From contig NZ_FPBO01000020.1 in the NCBI RefSeq assembly GCF_900116645.1, positions 83,308 through 147,307 on the forward strand: a stretch of 64,000 nt of DNA. The letters are read 5' to 3'. The notes beneath the pieces were generated by a model. The model was not told the origin of the DNA, did not search any database, and was given only the letters and a program-made list of their open reading frames with translations. Shown here one piece after another: positions 1-7,452 of the stretch. This DNA comes from Pseudoduganella namucuonensis. GTDB lineage: Bacteria > Pseudomonadota > Gammaproteobacteria > Burkholderiales > Burkholderiaceae_D. Each line of letters begins with the position of its first letter. Position 1 is the stretch's first letter. The position numbers were made by a program, and so were the translations under genes.

Positions 1-116
1 CGACGGCGATCTTGTGTCGCTCTGGATCTGGCATCTGTTCCCGCCCCGCGCATGTTCGCGGGTGCTGAGGACATTCTAGGCCGGATTGGGCGTACCGGTA
101 TCAGGAATAACGCGTA

Positions 117-1292
117 TCAGTAGCCAAGCTGCTTCAGGTATTCCGCCCGGGCCGCCAGCGCCGTGTCGGCGAAGTCCGAGAACAGGCCGTCCACGCCCAG
201 CGCGTAGAACTGCTTGTATTCCGCCTTCGGGTCGCCCTTGTAGTCCGCCGCCAGGCGGCGCGGCTCGTTGCGGAAAGTGTAAGGGTGGACGAACAGGCCG
301 GCCTTGTGCGCGTCCGCCACCAGGGTCGTGGCCGGCAGCGTGGCGGCGTCGGTCTCGTTCACCTTGCCGTCGCCGTTCACGTCCGCCACCTTGCCGTCGG
401 CGCCCACGGTGCCCTTCACGCTGACGATGTAGCGCTTCCACGGGCCGATGCCGTCCGCGTAGGTCTTGATCTCGGCCAGGCCGGCGGGGCTCACCATGGC
501 GCTGAACAGGCGTTTGTCGCCCGCCTGCGCCCAATCGTAGGGACGGTCGTACGGCGCCGCGTAGGTCAGCGCGCCGGTTTTCAGGTCCACGTCGTCGGCG
601 TCGATCAGCTGCACCAGCTTGAGCGTGGAGCCCTTGCCGCGCAGGTATTTCAAGCTGCCCGGCTCGAACGATTGCACGAACACGGGCGCGTCGCGGCCGC
701 TCCAGCCGGCCGCCGCCAACAACGCCAGCAACCTGTCCTCCAGCGGCACGCCCTGCTGGCGGTGGAAGGTGGGGTTCTTGGTTTCCACATACAGCGCGAT
801 GTCGCGGCCGCTTTTCTTGATCATGTCGATCACTTCCTGGATGGTCGCGATCTTGTAGCGGCCATTGAATTCCTGCGGCCGCTCGGCGTCGGTCGAGACG
901 CCGCCCAGCGTCTTGATCTCGGCCAGCGTGAAGTCGCTGGCGAACCAGCCCTCCTGCATTTCGCCGTCCACGTTCAGCGTGCGCTTGCGCGCGGCGAACT
1001 CCGGATGTTGGGCCACGTCCGTGCTGAACGCCAGGTTGGGATCGTGGCGCGCGATCAGCACGCCGTCCTTGGTCGAGATCACATCCGGCTCGATGGCGTC
1101 GGCGCCCTGCTCGATCGCGCGGGCATAGGCCTCCACCGTTTCCTCGGGCAGGTAGCCGCTCGCGCCGCGGTGCGCAAGCACCATCGTGGGCCGGCCGTTC
1201 AGCGTTGGCAATTCCACCGGACGGTCCGTCGCGCCGCACGCCGACAGCGCCGCCACGGCGCAGCCCCCAGCCATTTTCAAATACCTTAACAT
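117..1292 (-). CDS. glpQ: Glycerophosphodiester phosphodiesterase, lipoprotein (GlpQ-like)
   Basis: A 391-residue exported enzyme predicted to hydrolyse glycerophosphodiesters to glycerol-3-phosphate and an alcohol. The start at 1292 is chosen because AAGGAGCGGGCA lies just upstream and a lipobox (LSAC, Cys19) follows, so it should be a lipid-anchored envelope protein. GDPD family landmarks are present: HRGASGYLPEET at residues 41-52, the E-x-D metal pair at 68-70 and a His at 83 (ARHD). The C-terminal VDGLFSDFAD matches the GlpQ-type ending. Residues 304-315 (DVNGDGKVNETD) look like a calcium-binding EF-hand/dockerin loop, an unusual insertion for the family. It stands alone on the minus strand, divergent from the chemoreceptor gene. 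The function call is strong. The substrate range and calcium role are inference. Confidence 0.9.
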   Translation of the reverse strand: MLRYLKMAGGCAVAALSACGATDRPVELPTLNGRPTMVLAHRGASGYLPEETVEAYARAIEQGADAIEPDVISTKDGVLIARHDPNLAFSTDVAQHPEFAARKRTLNVDGEMQEGWFASDFTLAEIKTLGGVSTDAERPQEFNGRYKIATIQEVIDMIKKSGRDIALYVETKNPTFHRQQGVPLEDRLLALLAAAGWSGRDAPVFVQSFEPGSLKYLRGKGSTLKLVQLIDADDVDLKTGALTYAAPYDRPYDWAQAGDKRLFSAMVSPAGLAEIKTYADGIGPWKRYIVSVKGTVGADGKVADVNGDGKVNETDAATLPATTLVADAHKAGLFVHPYTFRNEPRRLAADYKGDPKAEYKQFYALGVDGLFSDFADTALAARAEYLKQLGY

Positions 1293-1393
1293 TGCCCGCT
1301 CCTTAACTTTATCGACGCGCCAAGTGTAGGGAACATGGATGACAGGGGCATGACGCCCGGATGAAGCGGAAACGCCACGAAGGTCCGCAGATT

Positions 1394-1428
1394 GTGAGAA
1401 TTCGTGAGAATTCGTGAGAATTGTGATG
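1394..1428. promoter_or_regulatory. Three tandem copies of GTGAGAATT(C) between glpQ and the chemoreceptor
   Basis: GTGAGAATT occurs at 1394-1402, 1404-1412 and 1414-1422, each separated by a C, followed by a partial fourth copy (GTGATG). The exact 10-bp period puts the copies on one DNA face, as expected for a regulator that binds direct repeats. The site lies about 100 bp upstream of the glpQ start and 145 bp upstream of the chemoreceptor start. Which gene it controls, and the regulator, are unknown. Confidence 0.5.
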
Positions 1429-1567
1429 TATCCTGAAATCAAGAACCCAACGCCCCGCGCGTCCCGCGCCGGCGTCTTGCGGTCTGTCCCCACATGCCTC
1501 GGCGGCCGACGGCCCGCCCGGGCGAGCTCTTCCGAACTATCGCCGTCGCAACCGTAACGGAGTCACT

Positions 1568-3301
1568 ATGAACATTCGCAACCTGAGCATCGGCACCCGG
1601 CTTGGCGGGGGCTTCGCCATCCTGACGGCGCTGCTGTTGCTGCTGGCGGGCCTGGGCATCAGCCGCATGGCGCACATCCAGGACGACCTGATCGAGATCG
1701 CCAAGTTCAACAACGTCGTGACACAGCACTTGGTCCGGATGCGCATGACGGTCCTGGACCGCGGCGTCGCGGTGCGCAACCTGGTCCTGCTGAAAGACGC
1801 GGACAGCCTGAAGACGGAAGCCGAGCGCATGCGGAAAGACGCGAGCGAATACGCCGACGCCGAGGCCGCGCTGAACACGCTGCTGGCATCCCGGCCCGAG
1901 GATACGGCGACCCAGCGGGAAGGGATGACCCGCGTCAAACAGGACGAGACCACCGCGCTGCCGCTGTTCGCCAAGGCGACGGAGCTGGGCCTGGCCGGCA
2001 AGACCGAGGAAGCGACCGCCGTGCTGGCGCAGGAGTTGCGCCCCAGTCAACTCAAATGGATGATGGACTTGAACGAGCTGATCACCTTCGTCGACAAGCT
2101 CAACCAGTTGAGCATCACCGACGCGGAAGTCACCTACGCCAACGCGCGCAATATGATGCTGATCATCGCCGCCATCGCCGTCGCGGCCAGCGTCTCGGTC
2201 GCCATCGTCATCACGCGCGGCATCACCGGTCCCCTGCACGAGGCGGTGCGGGTCGCGCAGACCGTGGCCGGCGGCGACCTGACCAGCCGTATCGACGTGC
2301 GCTGCACCGACGAGACCGGCCTGCTGATGCAGGCGCTGCGGGACATGAACGCCAGCCTGGTCAAGATCGTCGGCGAGGTCCGCACCGGCACCGACACCAT
2401 CGCCACCGCCTCGGAGCAGATCGCCAGCGGCAACCTGGACTTGTCGTCCCGCACCGAGCAGCAGGCCAGCTCGCTGGAGGAAACCGCGTCCTCGATGGAG
2501 GAATTGACCAGCACGGTCCGCCAGAACGCCGAGAACGCGCGCCAGGCCAACCAGCTGGCCGAGTCGGCGTCGGACGTGGCGGCCCGGGGCGGCGCGGTGG
2601 TGTCGCAAGTGGTGGACACCATGGCCTCCATCAACGAGTCGGCCAGGAAGATCGTCGACATCATCAGCGTGATCGACGGCATCGCCTTCCAGACCAACAT
2701 CCTCGCGCTGAACGCGGCGGTGGAGGCGGCGCGCGCCGGCGAGCAGGGCCGGGGCTTCGCGGTGGTGGCCTCCGAGGTGCGCAACCTGGCCCAGCGCTCG
2801 GCCGGCGCGGCCAAGGAGATCAAGACCCTGATCAACGACTCGGTGGAAAAGGTGGACCTCGGCAGCAAGCTGGTCGACCAGGCCGGCACCACCATGTGCG
2901 ACGTGGTGGCCAGCGTCAAGCGCGTCAACAGCCTGATCGGCGAAATCGCCTCGGCCAGCCTGGAGCAATCCTCCGGCATCGAACAGATCAACCAGGCGAT
3001 CACGCAGATGGACGAGGTGGTGCAGCAGAACGCCGCGCTGGTCGAGCAGGCGGCCGCGGCGGCGGGTGCGCTGCAGGACCAGGCCGGGGTGCTGGTGCAA
3101 GTGGTGGGGGTGTTCAGCACCGGCGCGGCGGCGCGGGCGCCGGAGCCAGGCGCGCGGGGGCCAGAGCCAGGCGCGCGGGTGGCGCGGAACAAACCCGCCG
3201 CGCTGCCCCCGGCGCGCAAGCCGCTGACGGTGGTGAAGCCGAAACCGAAGCTGGCGGTGCTGGCCGCGGCGTCGACCGGCGGCGACTGGGAGGAGTTTTA
3301 A
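1568..3301 (+). CDS. Methyl-accepting chemotaxis protein with C-terminal CheR-docking pentapeptide
   Basis: A 577-residue inner-membrane chemoreceptor. Membrane segment 1 is at about residues 13-32, a helical periplasmic sensor of the 4HB type follows, membrane segment 2 is at about 194-214, then HAMP (about 215-267) and the long cytoplasmic signalling coiled coil. The highly conserved hairpin tip (IDGIAFQTNILALNAAVEAA) and the methylation helices are intact. The protein ends in GGDWEEF, residues 573-577 forming an xWxxF tail like the NWETF site that tethers CheR and CheB in enteric receptors. The linker before it carries a duplicated PEPGAR unit. ACGGAG precedes the ATG. No other che genes are adjacent, so it probably feeds a chemotaxis system encoded elsewhere. 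The ligand cannot be told from sequence. Confidence 0.95.
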   Translation: MNIRNLSIGTRLGGGFAILTALLLLLAGLGISRMAHIQDDLIEIAKFNNVVTQHLVRMRMTVLDRGVAVRNLVLLKDADSLKTEAERMRKDASEYADAEAALNTLLASRPEDTATQREGMTRVKQDETTALPLFAKATELGLAGKTEEATAVLAQELRPSQLKWMMDLNELITFVDKLNQLSITDAEVTYANARNMMLIIAAIAVAASVSVAIVITRGITGPLHEAVRVAQTVAGGDLTSRIDVRCTDETGLLMQALRDMNASLVKIVGEVRTGTDTIATASEQIASGNLDLSSRTEQQASSLEETASSMEELTSTVRQNAENARQANQLAESASDVAARGGAVVSQVVDTMASINESARKIVDIISVIDGIAFQTNILALNAAVEAARAGEQGRGFAVVASEVRNLAQRSAGAAKEIKTLINDSVEKVDLGSKLVDQAGTTMCDVVASVKRVNSLIGEIASASLEQSSGIEQINQAITQMDEVVQQNAALVEQAAAAAGALQDQAGVLVQVVGVFSTGAAARAPEPGARGPEPGARVARNKPAALPPARKPLTVVKPKPKLAVLAAASTGGDWEEF

Positions 3302-3311
3302 GCGCCGGCCC

Positions 3312-3340
3312 TTGCGCGGCGGCGGGACGGGCTATATAAT
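3312..3340 (+). promoter_or_regulatory. Promoter of tRNA-Lys
   Basis: A TTGCGC -35-like hexamer at 3312-3317 is separated by 17 bp from a perfect TATAAT -10 at 3335-3340, which ends 11 bp before the mature tRNA 5' end. This is standard sigma-70 architecture for a stable RNA gene, and the G+C-rich stretch after the -10 fits a stringent discriminator. Confidence 0.75.
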
Positions 3341-3351
3341 TCCGGCCCTTC

Positions 3352-3427
3352 GGGTCGTTAGCTCAGCTGGTAGAGCAGCGGACTTTTAATCCGTTGGTCG
3401 CAGGTTCGAATCCCGCACGGCCTACCA
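3352..3427 (+). tRNA. tRNA-Lys (anticodon UUU)
   Basis: A 76-nt cloverleaf with encoded CCA end. The 5' half (GGGTCGTTAGCTCAG) matches the bacterial tRNA-Lys consensus. The anticodon loop CTTTTAA has TTT at 3385-3387. The T arm contains GGTTCGAATCC. The acceptor stem pairs GGGTCGT with ACGGCCT, with G-U pairs at positions 1-72 and 4-69. It stands as a single tRNA unit with its own promoter and terminator. Confidence 0.97.
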
Positions 3428-3447
3428 CGAATACAGCAGTACAGATC

Positions 3448-3480
3448 AGGCTTACCCGCTTCGGCGCGTAAGCCTTTTTT
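3448..3480 (+). terminator. Rho-independent terminator of tRNA-Lys
   Basis: AGGCTTAC at 3448-3455 pairs perfectly with GTAAGCCT at 3468-3475, and a T run follows to 3480. The loop itself contains a small CGC-TTCG-GCG stem. It sits 20 nt after the tRNA CCA end. Confidence 0.85.
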
Positions 3481-3522
3481 GCATCGCCAACGGGCTCGCG
3501 CTCAAATTCGCTATTTCCAATT

Positions 3523-3747
3523 TCACTTCAATGTGGCTCTAACCTGGGCCAACGCATCTTCCAGCGGAATCAACTGGGCCGTTCCATTTTCGATTTCCTC
3601 CACGCGCCGCTCGATCTCGCGCTCCCACGCCTCGTCGTAATCGGCGTCCGGGTGCAGACTCTCGAGCAATAGCTGGGCCAAAGCGGCCCTGTCCGCCTCC
3701 TGCATGGCCAGGGCCTCGGTTACGAGTTTTTCAAGTTGCGTCGCCAT
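3523..3747 (-). CDS. Addiction-module antitoxin-like protein without an adjacent toxin
   Basis: A 74-residue acidic protein of the putative addiction module component family (RelB/Unstab_antitox type, usually about 70 aa). The pattern is an N-terminal helix MATQLEKLVTEALAMQ, then ALAQLLLESL and the WEREIERRVEEIENG helix. The start at 3747 follows AGGTGAGG. In the usual arrangement a ParE/RelE toxin gene follows the antitoxin directly. Here the downstream 95 bp hold only the tRNA-Lys terminator, so no toxin can fit. Upstream lies a divergent DUF3592 gene. It is therefore an orphan antitoxin, either a remnant of a lost pair or a protein with another role. The family call rests on sequence pattern recognition only. 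Confidence 0.75.
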   Translation of the reverse strand: MATQLEKLVTEALAMQEADRAALAQLLLESLHPDADYDEAWEREIERRVEEIENGTAQLIPLEDALAQVRATLK

Positions 3748-3846
3748 GGGTTCCTCACCTTTCGTGGCCTCCCCATTTACAACGCCACCACTTCGCACCC
3801 GCCATACGGTACTCTTACTTCTTGGCACTCCCTGGAAAAAACCAAG

Positions 3847-4560
3847 ATGGCAAGCAAGCGGCGCAAACGGCAATGGAGGTCCCGGATGGTCTGGCTCATC
3901 ATGTTCGTCCCCTTTCTCCTCATCGGCGTATTCCTGCTGGGATTGGCGGCGCTGAAGATCGCCCAGCACCTGGACGCGCAGTCGTGGCAGCCGGTCCGCG
4001 CGACCTTGCTCGAGCGCGGCATCGCGGTCGAGCAGAACGCCGGCGGCGGCGACCGTCCCGGCGGCGCCTCGCGCGTGAGCGGCGCTTTCAGCTACCAGTG
4101 GCAGGGCAAGCGCTACGAAAGTAGCCGGCTCAGTTTCTTCACCGCGAAAACGCGCGCCATGGGCTACGCGCCGGACGACTGGGACGCGCGGCTCGACGCC
4201 ATCGTGGGCGAGCCGGGCGGCGCCTTCACGGCCTGGGTCAATCCGCTCGACCCGGCCGAGGCGGTCGCGTTGCGCGACTTGCGCTGGCTGGAGGTCGGCG
4301 CGATGGTGGGCTTCGGCCTGTTGCTGGTGTGGCTATGCTCCGCGCTGCTGTTCGGCGGCGACCCGCACCAAGCCGCGGCGGGGTTCTCGTGGGGGACCGT
4401 GGGCGTGATGTGGATCGTCGGGCTCTTGCTGGGCGTGTTGTGCCCCTTGCTGTGGCGCGACGGCCATCCGGTGTGGGCCGCGCTGACCGCGCTGCCACTC
4501 ATGCTGGCGGTGTACGGCACGGGACACGGCTTGCTGCTGCTTTTCCGCGGCGCGCCCTAG
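3847..4560 (+). CDS. DUF3592-type membrane protein
   Basis: A 237-residue membrane protein of unknown function. After a basic N-terminus (MASKRRKRQWRSR) there is one membrane helix at about residues 16-35, a globular segment with the DUF3592-like pattern (SWQPVRATLLERG, GAFSYQWQGKRYESSRL, then FTAWVNPLDPAEAVALR), and three more hydrophobic helices in the C-terminal half. The start is set at 3847, where the basic N-terminus makes sense. A longer frame opens at 3736 but would overlap the divergent antitoxin gene. A weak GGAAAAAACCAAG precedes the ATG. The gene ends 3 bp before the convergent methyltransferase. No substrate or partner is evident. Confidence 0.75.
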   Translation: MASKRRKRQWRSRMVWLIMFVPFLLIGVFLLGLAALKIAQHLDAQSWQPVRATLLERGIAVEQNAGGGDRPGGASRVSGAFSYQWQGKRYESSRLSFFTAKTRAMGYAPDDWDARLDAIVGEPGGAFTAWVNPLDPAEAVALRDLRWLEVGAMVGFGLLLVWLCSALLFGGDPHQAAAGFSWGTVGVMWIVGLLLGVLCPLLWRDGHPVWAALTALPLMLAVYGTGHGLLLLFRGAP

Positions 4561-4563
4561 CGG

Positions 4564-5319
4564 TCAGGCTAGCCCGGGCCGCGTGCCCACCAGCACCGGC
4601 TGGTAGAAAGCCCCGTCGATGCGCCGCACATCGTCGAAGCCCGCCTCGCGCATCAACTCGCACATCTTCGCGGTGGAGATGGCGTAGTAGCGCGAGCGCA
4701 TCGCGTGCGTTTGGACGGCGCCGCTGGCCAGGTCTTCCTCGATGAAGTAGAACACCAGGTCGTAATGCTCTCCCTCGAAATCCCATACCTGGAACAGCAG
4801 GTAGCGCTTGCCGTTCTCGGTCCGCACGCCATACGGTTTCACCAGATTGACGCCGCGCTCCTCGCGCTCGTAGTCGCGCAGCGTGATCAGGCAGCCGCCA
4901 TCAGGCGACAGGCAGGCCAGCATCTGCCTGAGCGCGACCAGGATGTCGTCATCGGTCAGCAAATGCGGCAGGGAGTTGTCGCCGGAGAGGACCACGTCGA
5001 ATCCCGCGCCGTGGTGGTCGTGCGCGCGCCGCATGTCGCATACGGAGAAGGCGACATCCACGCCGGCGGCGGCGGCCTCGCGCCGGGCGCGTTCGACCTC
5101 CTTCGCGGACAGGTCCGAGGCGGCCACGCTGTAGCCGCGCCGCGCCAGCCCGATGGCCTGCGTGCCGATGCCGCACGAGACGTCCAGCAGCTTCCCTGCG
5201 CCGGGCCATTCGGCCTCGATCAACGCGGACAGCTGCCCGCCCTGAAGCTCCACGCTGGCGTGCCAGTCCTGGTGGATCAGGTGATAGAAAGGGGTAAGCC
5301 GGTCGTAGAAATCGCTCAT
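4564..5319 (-). CDS. Class I SAM-dependent methyltransferase
   Basis: A 251-residue soluble methyltransferase. The SAM-binding motif I is LLDVSCGIGTQAIGLA (residues 44-59), the acidic end of strand 2 is VAASDLS, and the motif around D/N at 109-115 (VVLSGDNSLPHLL) fits the post-I loop. The C-terminal part (YEREERGVNLVKPYG, YYAISTAKMCELMREAGF) resembles glycine/sarcosine-N-methyltransferase-like enzymes, but the substrate cannot be assigned. The start at 5319 follows GAGCGGAAC. It is on the same strand as, and 47 bp downstream of, the S41 peptidase, so the two may be co-transcribed. The fold call is secure. Confidence 0.88.
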   Translation of the reverse strand: MSDFYDRLTPFYHLIHQDWHASVELQGGQLSALIEAEWPGAGKLLDVSCGIGTQAIGLARRGYSVAASDLSAKEVERARREAAAAGVDVAFSVCDMRRAHDHHGAGFDVVLSGDNSLPHLLTDDDILVALRQMLACLSPDGGCLITLRDYEREERGVNLVKPYGVRTENGKRYLLFQVWDFEGEHYDLVFYFIEEDLASGAVQTHAMRSRYYAISTAKMCELMREAGFDDVRRIDGAFYQPVLVGTRPGLA

Positions 5320-5366
5320 GTTCCGCTCTTCGAGTTTGTGGCGGAAATGATAACCGCGATTCCAGC

Positions 5367-6716
5367 TCAGCGGGCCGTGCGCGCCCGCAAGGCGTCCACC
5401 ATGGCCCGGCTGTCGAAGGGATCGTCCGCCATCTCGATGTCGGGCCGCAGCAGCACGGGTTCCGTCGCCCCGGACGGGCGCTGCAGGATGAGGCGCGGGG
5501 CGCTGACGATCAATCCCGTGTTGGGCAGGACGGCGCGCTGCGTGCCGCCGCTTTGGCTGGTCCGGGCGTAGCCGCCGCCAACCACCTTGCCGAAGCCGAA
5601 ATCCTGCACGACGTTGGCGAACAGGATGGCGGAGGAGTAGGTGGAGCGGCCCACCAGCAGATAGGTTTTGCCCGTGAAACGCAGCGGGTGGCCGGGCTCC
5701 GGCTGCACCCATTTGTCCACCGTGCCCGTGACCACGTCGCCGACTTTTTCCGTTCCGCTTGCCCTGCCCTGTATCACCTTCTTGCGGTAGCCCGAGGCCC
5801 AGCGGTAGGGTTTGTCCGCGATGTAGCGTAAAATGCCGTCGATCCACATGTCGTCGTTGCCGCCGCCGTTCGCGCGTATGTCGATGATCAGGGTCGAGAC
5901 CCTGGCGTCGCGCAGCGCCGCGAAGGCGCGCCCGGTGAAGTCCAGATAGCGCGCCTTGTCGGCCCAATGGAAGTTGTTGAGCGTTAGCAGCGCCGCGCCG
6001 TCCGTCAGCAATTCGAATTTGAACTGGCGGTCGAAGTCGGCATCGTCCGTCAGAAGCGCGGGCGTCGCGCCGCTGGCCGGTTTCAGCTCGCTGGCGCCGC
6101 CGTCGCGCTGCGACAGCAGCAGCTCGTAGCTGGCGGATTGGCCGTGCATCTTCCAGAAGAAGAACCACCAGCGCCGGGAAAGCAGGTGCGCGCGGAATTC
6201 GGGCGTGTCGCCGTGCATGCGCGCCAACAGGCCGGCGGCGATGTCGCGCGCGGGAACGCCGTTGATGCGCTCGATCCGCGCCCCGGCCCGCGGGCTGGCC
6301 GCGCCCCCGAGTTCGGAGCGTATGCGGACCTCGCCGGCGGCGTCGACCTGGACTTCGTAGGGGAACAGCGTGCCGCCCGCCTTCAGGTGCGCGGCGGTCT
6401 GCCCCATCCAGTCGGGCTGGCCGACCAGCAGGTGCGCGTCGGCGAACAGGGGATTGAGCGTCGCCAGCAGGCGCCAGGCCTCGTCCGTGGTCATCGGCGC
6501 GCGCAGTCGCGCCTCGATGTCGGCGTAGGCCGATTCGAGCCGCCCCGGCGGCACCGAGTGGGCCGGATCGGGATGGGTGTTGGCGATCATGTCGCGCAGC
6601 GCGCGCAGGTCCTGCCGCAGCTGTTCGGCGGAATGGCCGGCCGGCTCGGCCGGCGACGGCGCGGCGGACAGCAGGAGGGAAAGCGCCAGCAGGACGGCGC
6701 GGAACGTCGCGGACAT
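5367..6716 (-). CDS. Exported S41-family (C-terminal processing type) serine peptidase
   Basis: A 449-residue protein with an N-terminal signal peptide (ALLLALSLLLSAAPSPA, cleavage near residue 23). The C-terminal catalytic domain shows the S41 pattern: VSTLIIDIRANGGGNDDMW, then GKTYLLVGRSTYSSAILFA with a candidate nucleophile Ser361/362, then FGKVVGGGYARTSQSG. A PDZ-like stretch with the phrase GARIERINGVPARDIA lies in the middle. It is divergent from an ArsR-type regulator, and the shared 93-bp promoter region contains a perfect inverted repeat, so it is likely the regulated target. AAAGG precedes the ATG. The substrate is unknown. Relatives are often annotated as tail-specific or retinol-binding-like peptidases. 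Confidence 0.85.
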   Translation of the reverse strand: MSATFRAVLLALSLLLSAAPSPAEPAGHSAEQLRQDLRALRDMIANTHPDPAHSVPPGRLESAYADIEARLRAPMTTDEAWRLLATLNPLFADAHLLVGQPDWMGQTAAHLKAGGTLFPYEVQVDAAGEVRIRSELGGAASPRAGARIERINGVPARDIAAGLLARMHGDTPEFRAHLLSRRWWFFFWKMHGQSASYELLLSQRDGGASELKPASGATPALLTDDADFDRQFKFELLTDGAALLTLNNFHWADKARYLDFTGRAFAALRDARVSTLIIDIRANGGGNDDMWIDGILRYIADKPYRWASGYRKKVIQGRASGTEKVGDVVTGTVDKWVQPEPGHPLRFTGKTYLLVGRSTYSSAILFANVVQDFGFGKVVGGGYARTSQSGGTQRAVLPNTGLIVSAPRLILQRPSGATEPVLLRPDIEMADDPFDSRAMVDALRARTAR

Positions 6717-6760
6717 GGGGAACCTTTTGCGGATGGCGCAGGAAGTCGTTGCGCAAAAGC

Positions 6761-6799
6761 GTAATTGTTGAAATAATATAAGTTAATTTCAACAATTAC
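6761..6799. promoter_or_regulatory. Perfect 14-bp inverted repeat, probable operator of the ArsR-type regulator
   Basis: GTAATTGTTGAAAT at 6761-6774 is exactly mirrored by ATTTCAACAATTAC at 6786-6799, with an 11-bp A+T-only-but-one spacer. The dyad ends 10 bp before the regulator start and lies 45 bp upstream of the S41 peptidase start. It could control both. Its A+T richness stands out in this G+C-rich window. Confidence 0.7.
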
Positions 6800-6809
6800 A
6801 AGAATCGCC

Positions 6810-7409
6810 ATGTCTAGAGACGAAATCAACTACCGCGCCATCAGCGACGCCGCTCGCATCCGCCTGCTCGCCTCCCCCATACGGCACGAGCTGGTCGACA
6901 CCCTGGCGGCGCTGGGCGGCGAGGCCAGCGCGGTTGAACTGGCGCTGCAGCTGGGGCGTCCGGCAGACGGACTCTACTACCACCTGCGGCTGCTGTGCAA
7001 AGCCAACCTGATCGACGAGCAAGAGGACGAGCCGGGCGCCGAGCGGCGCTACCGTCTCTGCGGCAAGGGCGACGCGCCGCTGCGCCTGAGCTACAAGACC
7101 GGCGACAACGCCAACACGGCGGCGCTGCACAAGTTCGCGCACGGCCTGCTGCAGGTGGCGAAGCAGGACTTCGAGAACGCGCTGGACACGCCGGGCACCG
7201 TGGTCGAGGGGCCGCAGCGGCAATTGTGGGCCGCGCGCAACAAGGGCTGGCTGTCCAGCGAAGAACTGCGCGAAGCCAACACCCTGCTGGAGCGCCTGTG
7301 CGAGCTGATGAGCAATCCGCGCACGCCCGAACGCAATCAGCTGATGAGCTGCGCCTTCGTGCTGGCGCCCGTCACGCCGCGTCCGATACGCCGCACCCAG
7401 GACGAATAA
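6810..7409 (+). CDS. ArsR-type winged-helix transcriptional regulator
   Basis: A 199-residue DNA-binding protein. Residues about 13-85 form the winged helix-turn-helix: AARIRLLASPIRHELVDTLAALGGEASAVELALQLGRPADGLYYHLRLL, the ArsR/GntR-like pattern in which recognition-helix residues read DGLYYHLRLL, followed by a wing (AERRYRL). The C-terminal half (about 100-180) is helical and probably dimerises or senses a signal. No metal-binding Cys cluster is seen, so it is not a metal sensor of the classical ArsR type. It is transcribed away from the S41 peptidase across a perfect inverted repeat, which suggests autoregulation plus control of the peptidase. No good Shine-Dalgarno is visible before 6810. 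Confidence 0.82.
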   Translation: MSRDEINYRAISDAARIRLLASPIRHELVDTLAALGGEASAVELALQLGRPADGLYYHLRLLCKANLIDEQEDEPGAERRYRLCGKGDAPLRLSYKTGDNANTAALHKFAHGLLQVAKQDFENALDTPGTVVEGPQRQLWAARNKGWLSSEELREANTLLERLCELMSNPRTPERNQLMSCAFVLAPVTPRPIRRTQDE

Positions 7410-7452
7410 GGTTCCCGCGCCGCCAGCGCGGTGCGCTTTATAAGGCGAAGCA

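Noticed and set aside
1..34. Possible start of a minus-strand gene (ATG at 34, reading MPDPERHKIAV) running off the window
   Set aside because: Only 11 codons are visible, the ribosome binding site is weak, and nothing identifies a product.
3428..3522. Search for a toxin gene partner of the antitoxin in the gap after tRNA-Lys
   Set aside because: The gap is 95 bp and contains the tRNA terminator. No frame of toxin length exists.
6581..6829. Alternative frames overlapping the S41 peptidase start and the intergenic dyad
   Set aside because: They lack ribosome binding sites and overlap two well-supported genes and their shared operator.
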